Assembly: GCA_000997475.1 (NCBI GenBank)
Contig: LCEC01000010.1
Location: 1-15,271, forward strand
Reading direction: 5' to 3'
Length of the DNA stretch: 15,271 nucleotides
Source: Parcubacteria group bacterium GW2011_GWB1_42_6
GTDB taxonomy: Bacteria; Patescibacteriota; Minisyncoccia; Portnoybacterales; GWB1-42-6
Shown here: positions 1 through 5,635 of the stretch, piece by piece
How the letters are laid out: every line of letters begins with the position of its first letter
Numbering within the stretch: position 1 is the stretch's first letter
The notes under the pieces: model-generated
The model's input: only the letters and a program-made list of their open reading frames with translations
The model's database searches: none
Told to the model about the DNA's origin: nothing
Translations under genes and position numbers: made by a program

Positions 1-289
1 TCAAATCCTCGAAATCCGAAACATTGATGACATTATGCTCCGCTCCGGCCGGCACCACTATCGCCGAGCCATCGCTCACTTCATATTCGTTTCCATCAAT
101 CACGCACTTGCCCGTTCCTTTTTCAAAACGGAAAAATTGGTCGTTATCGGGATGGGTTTCCATGCCGATTTCTTCTTTCGGTTTCAAACTCATAAGCACC
201 AGCTGGCTGTGTTTGCCGGTGTAAAGCACCTGGCGAAAATTGGAACTTTCCAGAGTTAATTTTTCAATATTTGCATTAAATCCTTTCAT
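1..289 (-). CDS. Cupin-domain protein, 3' end cut by window edge
   Basis: Reading the minus strand from an ATG at 289 gives 96 residues before the window ends, starting MKGFNANIEKLTLESSNFRQ. The stretch G-M-E-T-H-P-D-N-D-Q-F-F-R-F-E-K-G-T-G (about residues 41-59) followed by V-P-A-G-A-E-H-N (about 82-89) matches the two conserved motifs of a single-domain cupin_2 beta barrel. The His, Glu and second His would be the usual metal ligands. Related proteins are often annotated as mannose-6-phosphate isomerase-like cupins, but the fold does not identify a substrate. No strong SD precedes the ATG. A promoter-like pair lies 28-56 bases upstream, so it may be transcribed alone. The C-terminus is outside the window. 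Confidence 0.8.
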   Translation of the reverse strand, partial: MKGFNANIEKLTLESSNFRQVLYTGKHSQLVLMSLKPKEEIGMETHPDNDQFFRFEKGTGKCVIDGNEYEVSDGSAIVVPAGAEHNVINVSDFEDL

Positions 290-316
290 AATTTTTAAAT
301 TAATGATTACGATTTT

Positions 317-345
317 AGTCTAACAGACATACAGATCTCAATCAA
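317..345 (-). promoter_or_regulatory. Putative promoter of the cupin gene
   Basis: On the minus strand TTGATT (340-345) and TAGACT (317-322) are separated by exactly 17 bases. This is a reasonable sigma-70-type pair and would start transcription about 20 bases before the cupin ATG. Inferred from spacing and motif only. Confidence 0.45.
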
Positions 346-356
346 CTTGAAAAATA

Positions 357-557
357 TCATAACCCCAACCCGGCGCCGGTGTAAGCATCAAAAATACGGG
401 GCAAGAGAAAAATAATCGCGATCAGCGGCAAGAAAAAGAAAACCAAACTTAAAATCAAAGTCCACAAAAAATATTTCCTTGTTTTTTCCACCGAGCGGAA
501 TATTTCTTCGAGCTTTTTATTTTGCTCCTCAAACTTATTTTGAATTTCTTGGTCCAT
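357..557 (-). CDS. Small membrane protein with N-terminal coiled-coil-like segment (66 aa)
   Basis: The first 25 or so residues are charged and heptad-like (MDQEIQNKFEEQNKKLEEIF). They are followed by R-K-Y-F-L-W-T and one long or two short hydrophobic segments (about residues 30-55), ending in a Gly-rich tail. Proteins with this layout are common in Patescibacteria, and I know no assigned function. A good SD (AGAGGA, 566-571, 8 bases from ATG) supports both the start and the gene. It ends in TGA, which suggests UGA is a stop here. The SD directly abuts a palindromic repeat at 573-609. It lies downstream of the 73-aa membrane protein gene on the same strand. Confidence 0.75.
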   Translation of the reverse strand: MDQEIQNKFEEQNKKLEEIFRSVEKTRKYFLWTLILSLVFFFLPLIAIIFLLPRIFDAYTGAGLGL

Positions 558-572
558 TTTTTATTTCCTCTT

Positions 573-609
573 CCCCCTTTTTTTCAAAGAGGGGCTGGGG
601 GGATTTTAT
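573..609. repeat. GC-rich palindromic repeat abutting an SD
   Basis: On the plus strand CCCC-CTTT and AAAG-A-GGGG pair around a T-rich loop, followed by G-C-T-G-G-G-G-G-G-A-T-T-T-T-A-T-A. It shares its plan with the elements at 4609-4720 and 14908-14998 (C-run hairpin, then G-rich tail, then ATTT). Its edge lies 1 base from the SD of the 66-aa gene. Confidence 0.6.
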
Positions 610-621
610 AATAAATAATTC

Positions 622-843
622 TTATAATTTTTCTATTTCTTTTAAATCTTTATCCGGCAAATAAAGAATGGCCAAACCCAAAATTATTCCGCCGACAGCC
701 GTCCAGGCATGGTTTCCGCCCAATATTCTTGAATCAAACCAATCCAAAACATACCAAATCCCCCGCCAAACCATCACCAAGCCGATCACGGTGAAAATAT
801 TTTTGGCCAAATAAGAAAGAACCGATTTTTTTGGTGATTTCAT
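622..843 (-). CDS. Small two-helix membrane protein (73 aa)
   Basis: The sequence has a basic N-terminus (MKSPKKSVLSYLAKN), a hydrophobic helix at about residues 15-34, a short linker with W-F-D-S-R-I-L-G-G-N-H-A-W, a second hydrophobic helix at about 47-62, and an acidic/basic tail (DKDLKEIEKL). It would be a hairpin in the cytoplasmic membrane. I recognise no family with a function. Similar short proteins occur near tRNA and synthetase genes in CPR genomes, which is general knowledge and not checked here. It starts 23 bases downstream of the tRNA-Pro CCA end on the same strand, so it may be co-transcribed with the tRNA. No convincing SD is visible. Confidence 0.65.
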   Translation of the reverse strand: MKSPKKSVLSYLAKNIFTVIGLVMVWRGIWYVLDWFDSRILGGNHAWTAVGGIILGLAILYLPDKDLKEIEKL

Positions 844-866
844 AACTATTTTTTATTAAATTAACT

Positions 867-940
867 TGGTCGGGCTGCGCGGAATTGAACCGCGATTGCA
901 CGCACCCGAAGCGTGTGTAATGCCGTTATACCACAGCCCG
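867..940 (-). tRNA. trnP: tRNA-Pro(CGG) with encoded CCA
   Basis: The minus strand folds into a complete cloverleaf. It has a 7-bp acceptor stem CGGGCTG/CAGCCCG, a D arm with a short loop (one T-T mismatch in the stem), and a perfect anticodon stem CACGC/GCGTG. The anticodon loop is TTCGGGT (anticodon CGG), the variable region 4 nt, and the T stem CGCGG/CCGCG with loop TTCAATT. The C1-G72 pair, G37 and discriminator A73 are typical of bacterial tRNA-Pro. CCA is encoded at 867-869. It sits just downstream of leuS on the same strand. Confidence 0.95.
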
Positions 941-960
941 ATATAAAATTATTTAAAGTA

Positions 961-1012
961 AAGCGCGCCGCGTCCCGCGCCTGCGGGATACTACCGGTAT
1001 ACGATGGCCCGA
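961..1012 (-). pseudogene. Degenerate tRNA 5'-half-like fragment
   Basis: On the minus strand, the sequence from about 1012 begins CGGGCCATCGTATACCGGTA. Like tRNA-Pro 70 bases further on, it is preceded by ATAT, opens CGGGC, and continues with a D-arm-like GTAT-loop-GTAT. A hairpin TCCCGC/GCGGGA then stands where the anticodon arm should be, but its loop is too short. No T arm or 3' acceptor strand follows, only a GC-rich CGCGGCGCGC run. It looks like the remains of a tRNA 5' half, though a chance repeat-derived hairpin is possible. Confidence 0.45.
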
Positions 1013-1019
1013 TATATTC

Positions 1020-3770
1020 TTATACCACAATATTAATTAGTTTGCCAGCCACAAATATCACTTTCTTTGGCTCTTTGCCTTCCAACCATTTTTTAATGCT
1101 CTCGCCTTTCAAGGCCAAATCAACCGCTTCTTTTTGGGAAATTTCGGGAGATGCCAAAATTTTTCCGCGCATTTTTCCGTTTATCTGCACCGGAATTTCA
1201 ATTTGTTCTTCTTTGATTAATTTTTCATCATACTCGGGCCAGCCGTTTTGGAAAATACTTGGGCTCTTGCCGCATTGCGCCCAGATTTCTTCCGCCAAGT
1301 GCGGCGCGAAAGGAGCGATCAATTGCGCCAAAATCGCAACTGCGTCAACACCGATTTCTTTTTCGTTAGACCCTAATCCTGTCGAAGGGCTTGCCGAAGC
1401 ATATAACGCGTTCACATATTCCATAATCGCCGAAATCGCCGTATTGAATTTCAACCTTTCCAGATCATCCCCCACCCGTTTAATCGCCTTGTGCGCGGAT
1501 TTTAAAATATTTTCGTCGGCGGTTTTTTTAATTCCTTTTTCAATAATAGATTCCGAAATATTCCAAACGCGATTCATAAACCTATATATTCCGTTCATTC
1601 CTTCATCCCGCCAATCGCCGCCGATTCTCGCATCCCCCATGAACATCAAATACGACCTCACGCTGTCAGCGCCGAATTTTTTGATATATTCGTCGGGATT
1701 AATCACATTGCCTTTGGATTTGGACATCTTGGAGCCATCGCGGATCAAAAGCCCGTGCGCGAAAAATCTTTTGAATGGTTCTTCTTCTTTGAGATATCCC
1801 AAATCTTTCATCACCATCGAAATGAACCGAGAATAGAGCAAATGCAGCACGGCGTGTTCTTTTCCGCCAATATACATATTCACGGGCATCCATTTCGCCA
1901 AACGATCCTTATCAAACGGCTTGTCATTAAAATCCGTTGAAATATAATGCAAATAGTACCAGCAAGAATCCACGAAGGGATCAGAAACATCCGTTTCGCG
2001 TTTAGCCGGCCCGCCGCATTGCGAGCAAGTTGTATTTACAAATTCTTCGTTTTTATTCAAAGGTCCTTTGCCCGAACCATCGGGCAGGAAATCTTCCATT
2101 TCGGGCAAAACCACCGGCAAATCTTTTTCCGGAACGGGCACAATAGCGTATTCTTTTCCATCAATGATTGCCGTTCTGTTTTCTGTCATCCCGAGCATTT
2201 CGATGTCATCCCCGTGAAAACGGGGATCCAGACCCGAATTTGATTCTGAATTAACCTGGATTCCCGCTTGTGCGGGAATAACAGATGCGGAACGGGAATG
2301 ACAATCAGGATTTAAACAATAGACAATCGGGATCGGCGGGCCCCAATATCTTTGGCGCGAAACGCACCAATCGCGAAGCCGGTAATTCACCGCCGCTTTG
2401 CCCAGATTATTCTTCTCGAGCCATTCGTTTATTTTTTTGGTCGCTTCCTGGGAAGTTAATCCGCTAAATTCACCGGAATTTACTAGAACTCCAAATTCCG
2501 TAAAAACTTCTAATGTATCGTCATTGCGAGGAGCCTGCGACGAAGCAATCTCGCGATTAGCGGCATCAGAACGAGATTGCTTCGCTCTTTCAGAGCTCGC
2601 AATGACAGCTTGAATCGGCAAATTATATTTTTTGGCAAACTCAAAATCCCTTTCATCATGCGCCGGAACGGCCATAATGGCGCCGGTGCCGTATTCGTTC
2701 AGGACATAATCGGCCGTGAAAATCGGGATTTCTTTTTTGGTGGCGGGATTGATGGCCTTGATTCCCTTAACTTCGATTCCAGTTTTGTCTTTATTCAAAT
2801 CAGTTCGCTCCAAAGACGATTTTTGTTTGGCTTTAACTATATATTCTTCAATTTCTTTTATGTTTTTAATTTTATCTTTAAAATCATGGATTAACTGATG
2901 TTCCGGACACATAACCAAAAATGTCGCGCCAAAAATCGTGTCAGGCCGAGTGGTAAACACTTCAATGAAACCGCCGTCATCGCGAGCCCCATCGGGGCGT
3001 GGCGATCCCGAGTTATTATCGTTACCCACGGGATTGCTTCGTCGTCCTTCGGACTCCTCGCAATGACAGATGGGAAATTTTATTCTTGCCCCCTCGCTCT
3101 TCCCTATCCAATTCCTCTGAATCGTTTTGACATCTTGGGGCCAATCCAAAGAATCAAGATTTTTCAAAAGCTTCTCGGCGTAATCGGTGATCTTGAAAAA
3201 CCACTGCTCCGTCTGCCTTTTTTCGGTTTGCGTTCCGCAACGCTCGCACTGGGCGCTCACAATTTGCTCGTCGGATAGAACCGTCTTGCAAGAAGGGCAC
3301 CAATTCACGGGGGCATTCGCGCGATAGGCCAAGCCTTTTTTATACATTTGCAAAAACAGCCATTGAGTCCATTTATAGTATTCGGGCTTATAGGTTTCCA
3401 CTTTTCGGCTCCAATCGTATTGGTTGCCGATTATGTGCAATTGTTCGTAAAAATGCTTCTCCGTCCTTTTGGAAACATCTTTGATATGTTCTTTGATTTT
3501 GATGGCGTAATTTTCCGAGTGAATCCCAAAGCCATCCAGCCCGATCGGCTCAAAAACATCAAAACCTTTTAGTTTCATAAACCGGCCGAATGCGTCCGAA
3601 TGCGTGAACGCGTACATATTTCCCACATGCAAACCCTCGGCGCTGGGATACGGAAACATCATCAGATTGTAAAAAGGTTTTTTGGCGTTATCCAAATCAA
3701 CCCGGTTAATGCCGGACTCTTCCCAATATTTCTGCCATTTTGGTTCTATATCTTTGGGGCTATATTTCAT
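1020..3770 (-). CDS. leuS: Leucyl-tRNA synthetase carrying in-frame repeat insertions
   Basis: Class I synthetase charging tRNA-Leu in the cytoplasm, 916 aa, above the typical 800-870. Visible motifs: HIGH-type HVGN (48-51); zinc-type C-x2-C pairs at 158/161 and 175/178; editing-domain motif F-T-T-R-P-D-T-I-F-G (272-281) and G-T-G-A-I-M-A-V-P-A-H-D (361-372); D-W-C-V-S-R-Q-R-Y-W-G (467-477); a second C-x2-C (582/585); KMSKS (681-685); and an anticodon-binding region with F-A-P-H-L-A-E-E-I-W. The start has SD GAGG 6 bases from the ATG. Compared with family memory, extra segments lie at about 235-266, 389-418, 490-540 and 791-807. These coincide with palindromic repeats in the DNA. All catalytic and editing motifs remain, so the gene is probably functional. 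tRNA-Pro follows downstream. Confidence 0.97.
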   Translation of the reverse strand: MKYSPKDIEPKWQKYWEESGINRVDLDNAKKPFYNLMMFPYPSAEGLHVGNMYAFTHSDAFGRFMKLKGFDVFEPIGLDGFGIHSENYAIKIKEHIKDVSKRTEKHFYEQLHIIGNQYDWSRKVETYKPEYYKWTQWLFLQMYKKGLAYRANAPVNWCPSCKTVLSDEQIVSAQCERCGTQTEKRQTEQWFFKITDYAEKLLKNLDSLDWPQDVKTIQRNWIGKSEGARIKFPICHCEESEGRRSNPVGNDNNSGSPRPDGARDDGGFIEVFTTRPDTIFGATFLVMCPEHQLIHDFKDKIKNIKEIEEYIVKAKQKSSLERTDLNKDKTGIEVKGIKAINPATKKEIPIFTADYVLNEYGTGAIMAVPAHDERDFEFAKKYNLPIQAVIASSERAKQSRSDAANREIASSQAPRNDDTLEVFTEFGVLVNSGEFSGLTSQEATKKINEWLEKNNLGKAAVNYRLRDWCVSRQRYWGPPIPIVYCLNPDCHSRSASVIPAQAGIQVNSESNSGLDPRFHGDDIEMLGMTENRTAIIDGKEYAIVPVPEKDLPVVLPEMEDFLPDGSGKGPLNKNEEFVNTTCSQCGGPAKRETDVSDPFVDSCWYYLHYISTDFNDKPFDKDRLAKWMPVNMYIGGKEHAVLHLLYSRFISMVMKDLGYLKEEEPFKRFFAHGLLIRDGSKMSKSKGNVINPDEYIKKFGADSVRSYLMFMGDARIGGDWRDEGMNGIYRFMNRVWNISESIIEKGIKKTADENILKSAHKAIKRVGDDLERLKFNTAISAIMEYVNALYASASPSTGLGSNEKEIGVDAVAILAQLIAPFAPHLAEEIWAQCGKSPSIFQNGWPEYDEKLIKEEQIEIPVQINGKMRGKILASPEISQKEAVDLALKGESIKKWLEGKEPKKVIFVAGKLINIVV
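1370..1402 (-). repeat. Short repeat-like insert in the leuS anticodon-domain region
   Basis: The minus strand reads GCTTCGGCAAGCCCTTCGAC then AGGATTAGGG, encoding S-A-S-P-S-T-G-L-G at LeuRS residues 792-800. This low-complexity stretch interrupts a helix-rich region that is normally continuous. The GCTTCGGCAAGC...TTCGACAGG wording resembles dispersed repeats I have seen in other bacterial genomes, but only one copy is in this window. Confidence 0.35.
2185..2302. repeat. 118-bp nested palindromic element inside leuS (GTCATYCC family)
   Basis: The ends GTCATCCCG and CGGGAATGAC are imperfect terminal inverted repeats. Inside, GTCATCCCCGTG-AAAA-CGGGGAT and ATTCCCGCTTGTGCGGGAAT form further hairpins around an ATCCAG...CTGGAT pair. 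It is translated on the minus strand as S-V-I-P-A-Q-A-G-I-Q ... L-D-P-R-F-H-G-D-D, a wording familiar from translated dispersed repeats. It shares ends and the TCTGAATT...CTGGAT core with the intergenic copy at 6178-6313. Confidence 0.85.
2520..2606. repeat. 87-bp palindromic element inside leuS (GTCATTGCGAG family)
   Basis: Terminal inverted repeats GTCATTGCGAG (2520-2530) and CTCGCAATGAC (2596-2606) are perfect over 11 bp. An inner pair GAAGCAATCTCG/CGAGATTGCTTC is perfect over 12 bp. The length is 29 codons exactly, so frame is kept. It is read in LeuRS as V-I-A-S-S-E-R-A-K-Q-S-R-S-D-A-A-N-R. Confidence 0.9.
2976..3067. repeat. 92-bp palindromic element inside leuS (GTCATTGCGAG family, second copy)
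   Basis: The ends GTCATCGCGAG (2976-2986) and CTCGCAATGAC (3057-3067) match the 2520-2606 copy with one change. The internal GATTGCTTCGTCGTCC is also shared. Here the element is read in a different codon phase (H-C-E-E-S-E-G-R-R-S-N), showing that the family can be open in more than one frame. Confidence 0.85.
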
Positions 3771-3952
3771 ATTTTCCTCGCCAATTACTAATAAATGCGG
3801 CTAATTACGAATGGAATTAAAACTGATTAACTGACCCTATCCTACCCCAATCTGGACTTTTTTTCAACTTTGATTTAGAGTTAAATTGAAAAAAGGAGAC
3901 GAAAGAATCCGTTCTTTTAAAAATAAACCTATCACAAGAAAGAGGTTCTAAA
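3771..3952. other. Divergent intergenic region between leuS and the 182-aa gene
   Basis: This 182-bp gap must hold outward promoters for both neighbours. I see no convincing -35/-10 pair. It contains AAAAAAGGAGACG (3892-3904), an SD-like string with no start codon at a useful distance. Confidence 0.4.
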
Positions 3953-4501
3953 ATGATGATTCGGTTAATAAAAACGCCGGCTGGCTCCGCGCCTGAATGG
4001 GTCAGAGAATCAGAGGTTGGCTTAGAAATGGAAGCATTGCCAATACCAACTGGAGAAGGACCGCTGGGAATCGGTAATTTAGAAGTAGATCTTATTTCCG
4101 GCGAATCATTTCCTTCCAGAGGCGGGTACAAAGTTCCAGCGTTAATTTTTCTTTCTGAGCTATTCTGTAAGTCGCCCGAGGCAGCAGGATGGTTTTTTCG
4201 GAGTATTCCACTCAATGCAATAATGTCGGGATGTCTTTTTTTTGTTTTTGGACCAGATGAAGCAATAGTCATCAGCCGTGAAATTATCACTCGCCGCACC
4301 GGGCCTTCCACTGCACCCAGATTCAATGTTGATGCCGGCGCAGAACACACCCAGATCATTTTCATTGATATGGAAACTGGAGAAAAAACCGTGATTTTCA
4401 CCAGGAGTAAATTCTCTCCAGAAGAATATACCCAGGATCCAAAAGGCGAGATGGCTGAAGACGGGTATTTCGCCAATTTCACCTTCCCAGACTCACAATA
4501 G
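3953..4501 (+). CDS. Unrecognised 182-aa soluble protein
   Basis: It begins MMIRLIKTPAGSAPEWVRES and has no signal peptide or convincing membrane segment (one mildly hydrophobic stretch, A-I-M-S-G-C-L-F-F-V-F-G, about 89-100). I do not recognise a family. An SD-like AGAAAGAGG lies 7-8 bases before the first of two ATGs, and a terminator follows 28 bases after the TAG stop. These support this strand over the 236-aa antisense frame (3817-4527). The tail is acidic (K-G-E-M-A-E-D-G-Y). It stands alone between a divergent leuS and the downstream ccdA-like gene, from which it is insulated by the terminator. Confidence 0.7.
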   Translation: MMIRLIKTPAGSAPEWVRESEVGLEMEALPIPTGEGPLGIGNLEVDLISGESFPSRGGYKVPALIFLSELFCKSPEAAGWFFRSIPLNAIMSGCLFFVFGPDEAIVISREIITRRTGPSTAPRFNVDAGAEHTQIIFIDMETGEKTVIFTRSKFSPEEYTQDPKGEMAEDGYFANFTFPDSQ

Positions 4502-4529
4502 ACTAAAAAAGACCAAAAAACGATCATGA

Positions 4530-4564
4530 AAGCCCTCGCTTAATAAGCGGGGCTTCTTTTTTTA
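4530..4564 (+). terminator. Intrinsic terminator after the 182-aa gene
   Basis: AAGCCC-(T)-CGCTT pairs with AAGCG-GGGCTT around an AAT loop (one bulged T), followed by C and a run of nine or more T. Confidence 0.85.
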
Positions 4565-4574
4565 TCCCAATGAT

Positions 4575-4583
4575 TGTGATAAT
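4575..4583 (+). promoter_or_regulatory. Possible extended -10 promoter for the ccdA-like gene
   Basis: TG-T-GATAAT (4575-4583) is an extended -10-like sequence just after the terminator, with no clear -35. Transcription would start near 4590 and give a leader of about 135 nt containing the paired repeats at 4609-4720. Confidence 0.35.
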
Positions 4584-4608
4584 ATAGGACTACGAATTCG
4601 AGTTTCTT

Positions 4609-4720
4609 CCTCCTTTGAAAAAGGAGGATTGAGGAGGTTTTTATAAATAGTTTTCAATAAGTCCACATCTATTTTTTAATTATTGAAAAAATCCACCCTA
4701 ACCCTCCTTTAGAAGGAGGG
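4609..4720. repeat. Inverted pair of palindromic repeats in the ccdA leader
   Basis: Hairpin 1 is CCTCCTT/AAGGAGG (4609-4627). Hairpin 2 is CCCTCCTT/AAGGAGGG (4702-4720). The two units face opposite ways (the first followed by G-A-T-T-G-A-G-G-A-G-G, the second preceded by C-C-A-C-C-C-T-A-A-C-C-C). Between them, TTTTCAATAA (4651-4660) pairs perfectly with TTATTGAAAA (4680-4689). The whole block can fold into a compound structure. Hairpin 2 contains the SD of the next gene. Confidence 0.8.
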
Positions 4721-4726
4721 AAATCC

Positions 4727-5515
4727 ATGAAAAAATTTTTATTTCTCGTCGCCATATTTTTTCTTCTCGCCGGTTCAGCTCTTCCCGCCCAAGCCGATGA
4801 AAATGTTTGCAAAACGGGACTGCAATCTTTGAATCTCACTCCGGTGGCGGTGGTTTGCGGCGCGGCGGTTGACGCGATCAATCCTTGCGAATTTGCCATT
4901 TTGATTTTATTAATGGCTTCCATGCTCGCCACTCAAGATAACCGAAAAAAAGCTCTTTGGACAGGCCTAAGCTTCACCGCCGCGATTTTCATCGCCTACT
5001 TTCTTATGGGCGTGGGCCTGCTTGAATTTATCCGCAGCTATACGCTTTCAATTTCAGGATATTTCTATAAAATCATCGGAACTCTGGCTATTATTATCGG
5101 ACTCCTCAACATCAAAGATTATTTTTCCTACGGCGGAGGCGGATTCATTATGGAAGTTCCCCAACGCTGGCGGCCGCGCATGAAATCGCTGGTGCGCGGG
5201 ATCACTAATCCTCTGGGCGGATTTTTAACAGGTCTTGTCGTCAGTCTTTTTTTGCTCCCCTGCACTTCGGGACCTTATGTGATAATATTGGGAATGCTCG
5301 CCGCCAAAACAACTTTCGCCAAAGCATTTCTTTATTTGATTCTTTACAATATTATTTTTGTCGCTCCGATGCTCGCGATAGTATTCGCCATGTATTTCGG
5401 CCTTCCGCCCGAAAAAGCCGAAGCCTGGCGCAAACAAAAAATCCGGCTGCTGCACTTGATCGCCGGATTGGTGCTTATAATTTTGGGAGTGGCGCTTTTG
5501 ATGGGCTGGCTGTAA
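4727..5515 (+). CDS. CcdA/DsbD-type thiol-redox membrane protein
   Basis: This 262-aa protein has a signal peptide (residues 1 to about 23, hydrophobic core then A-Q-A-D), followed by six or so hydrophobic segments. The two hallmark cysteines of the CcdA/DsbD transmembrane domain are present: C54 in I-N-P-C-E-F-A and C179 in L-P-C-T-S-G-P-Y. In the family these shuttle electrons from cytoplasmic thioredoxin across the membrane to extracytoplasmic thiol proteins. Extra cysteines at 28 and 44 lie before the first helix. No thioredoxin-like partner or cytochrome gene adjoins it, so the acceptor is unknown. SD AAGGAGG (4713-4719) is ideally spaced but lies in a hairpin arm. A perfect palindrome follows the stop. 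Confidence 0.88.
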   Translation: MKKFLFLVAIFFLLAGSALPAQADENVCKTGLQSLNLTPVAVVCGAAVDAINPCEFAILILLMASMLATQDNRKKALWTGLSFTAAIFIAYFLMGVGLLEFIRSYTLSISGYFYKIIGTLAIIIGLLNIKDYFSYGGGGFIMEVPQRWRPRMKSLVRGITNPLGGFLTGLVVSLFLLPCTSGPYVIILGMLAAKTTFAKAFLYLILYNIIFVAPMLAIVFAMYFGLPPEKAEAWRKQKIRLLHLIAGLVLIILGVALLMGWL

Positions 5516-5534
5516 AAAAACAAAATGGGTAAAT

Positions 5535-5582
5535 TTTATAAGTAGTTTATCTGCGCTATAGCGCAGATAAACTACTTATAAA
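5535..5582. repeat. 48-bp perfect palindrome with no spacer
   Basis: The centre lies between 5558 and 5559 (GCGCTA|TAGCGC), and each arm pairs perfectly for 24 bases out to TTTATAAG/CTTATAAA. It lies 20 bases after the ccdA-like stop, between converging genes. It could act as a terminator, but there is no T-run beyond it on either strand. Confidence 0.95.
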
Positions 5583-5600
5583 TAAGCTGGAAAAAACATG

Positions 5601-5635
5601 ATAAAAAATCGCGATATCTATTCGCGATTTTTTAT
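5601..5635. terminator. Bidirectional intrinsic terminator overlapping the end of def
   Basis: ATAAAAAATCGCGA (5601-5614, with the T-A at 5602/5634) pairs with TCGCGATTTTTTAT around a 7-nt loop (TATCTAT). A-run and T-run on opposite arms make it work for transcripts from either side. The def stop codon TAG (5618-5620) lies in the loop. Confidence 0.85.

Noticed and set aside
357..359. UGA recoding (as in Gracilibacteria)
   Set aside because: The 66-aa gene ends at TGA, and the large genes need no readthrough of TGA.
913..1836. Long plus-strand open frame of 307 codons opposite leuS
   Set aside because: It starts inside the tRNA-Pro gene, has no SD or recognisable protein features, and lies over clear LeuRS coding sequence. 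It is an antisense shadow.
2185..3067. Inteins or introns in leuS
   Set aside because: The extra segments are only about 30-50 codons, start and end in palindromes, and lack intein splicing motifs. No stop codon or intron-like structure breaks the frame.
3817..4527. Minus-strand open frame of 236 codons opposite the 182-aa gene
   Set aside because: No SD, and its start lies next to the plus-strand terminator. The plus-strand frame has both an SD and a terminator.
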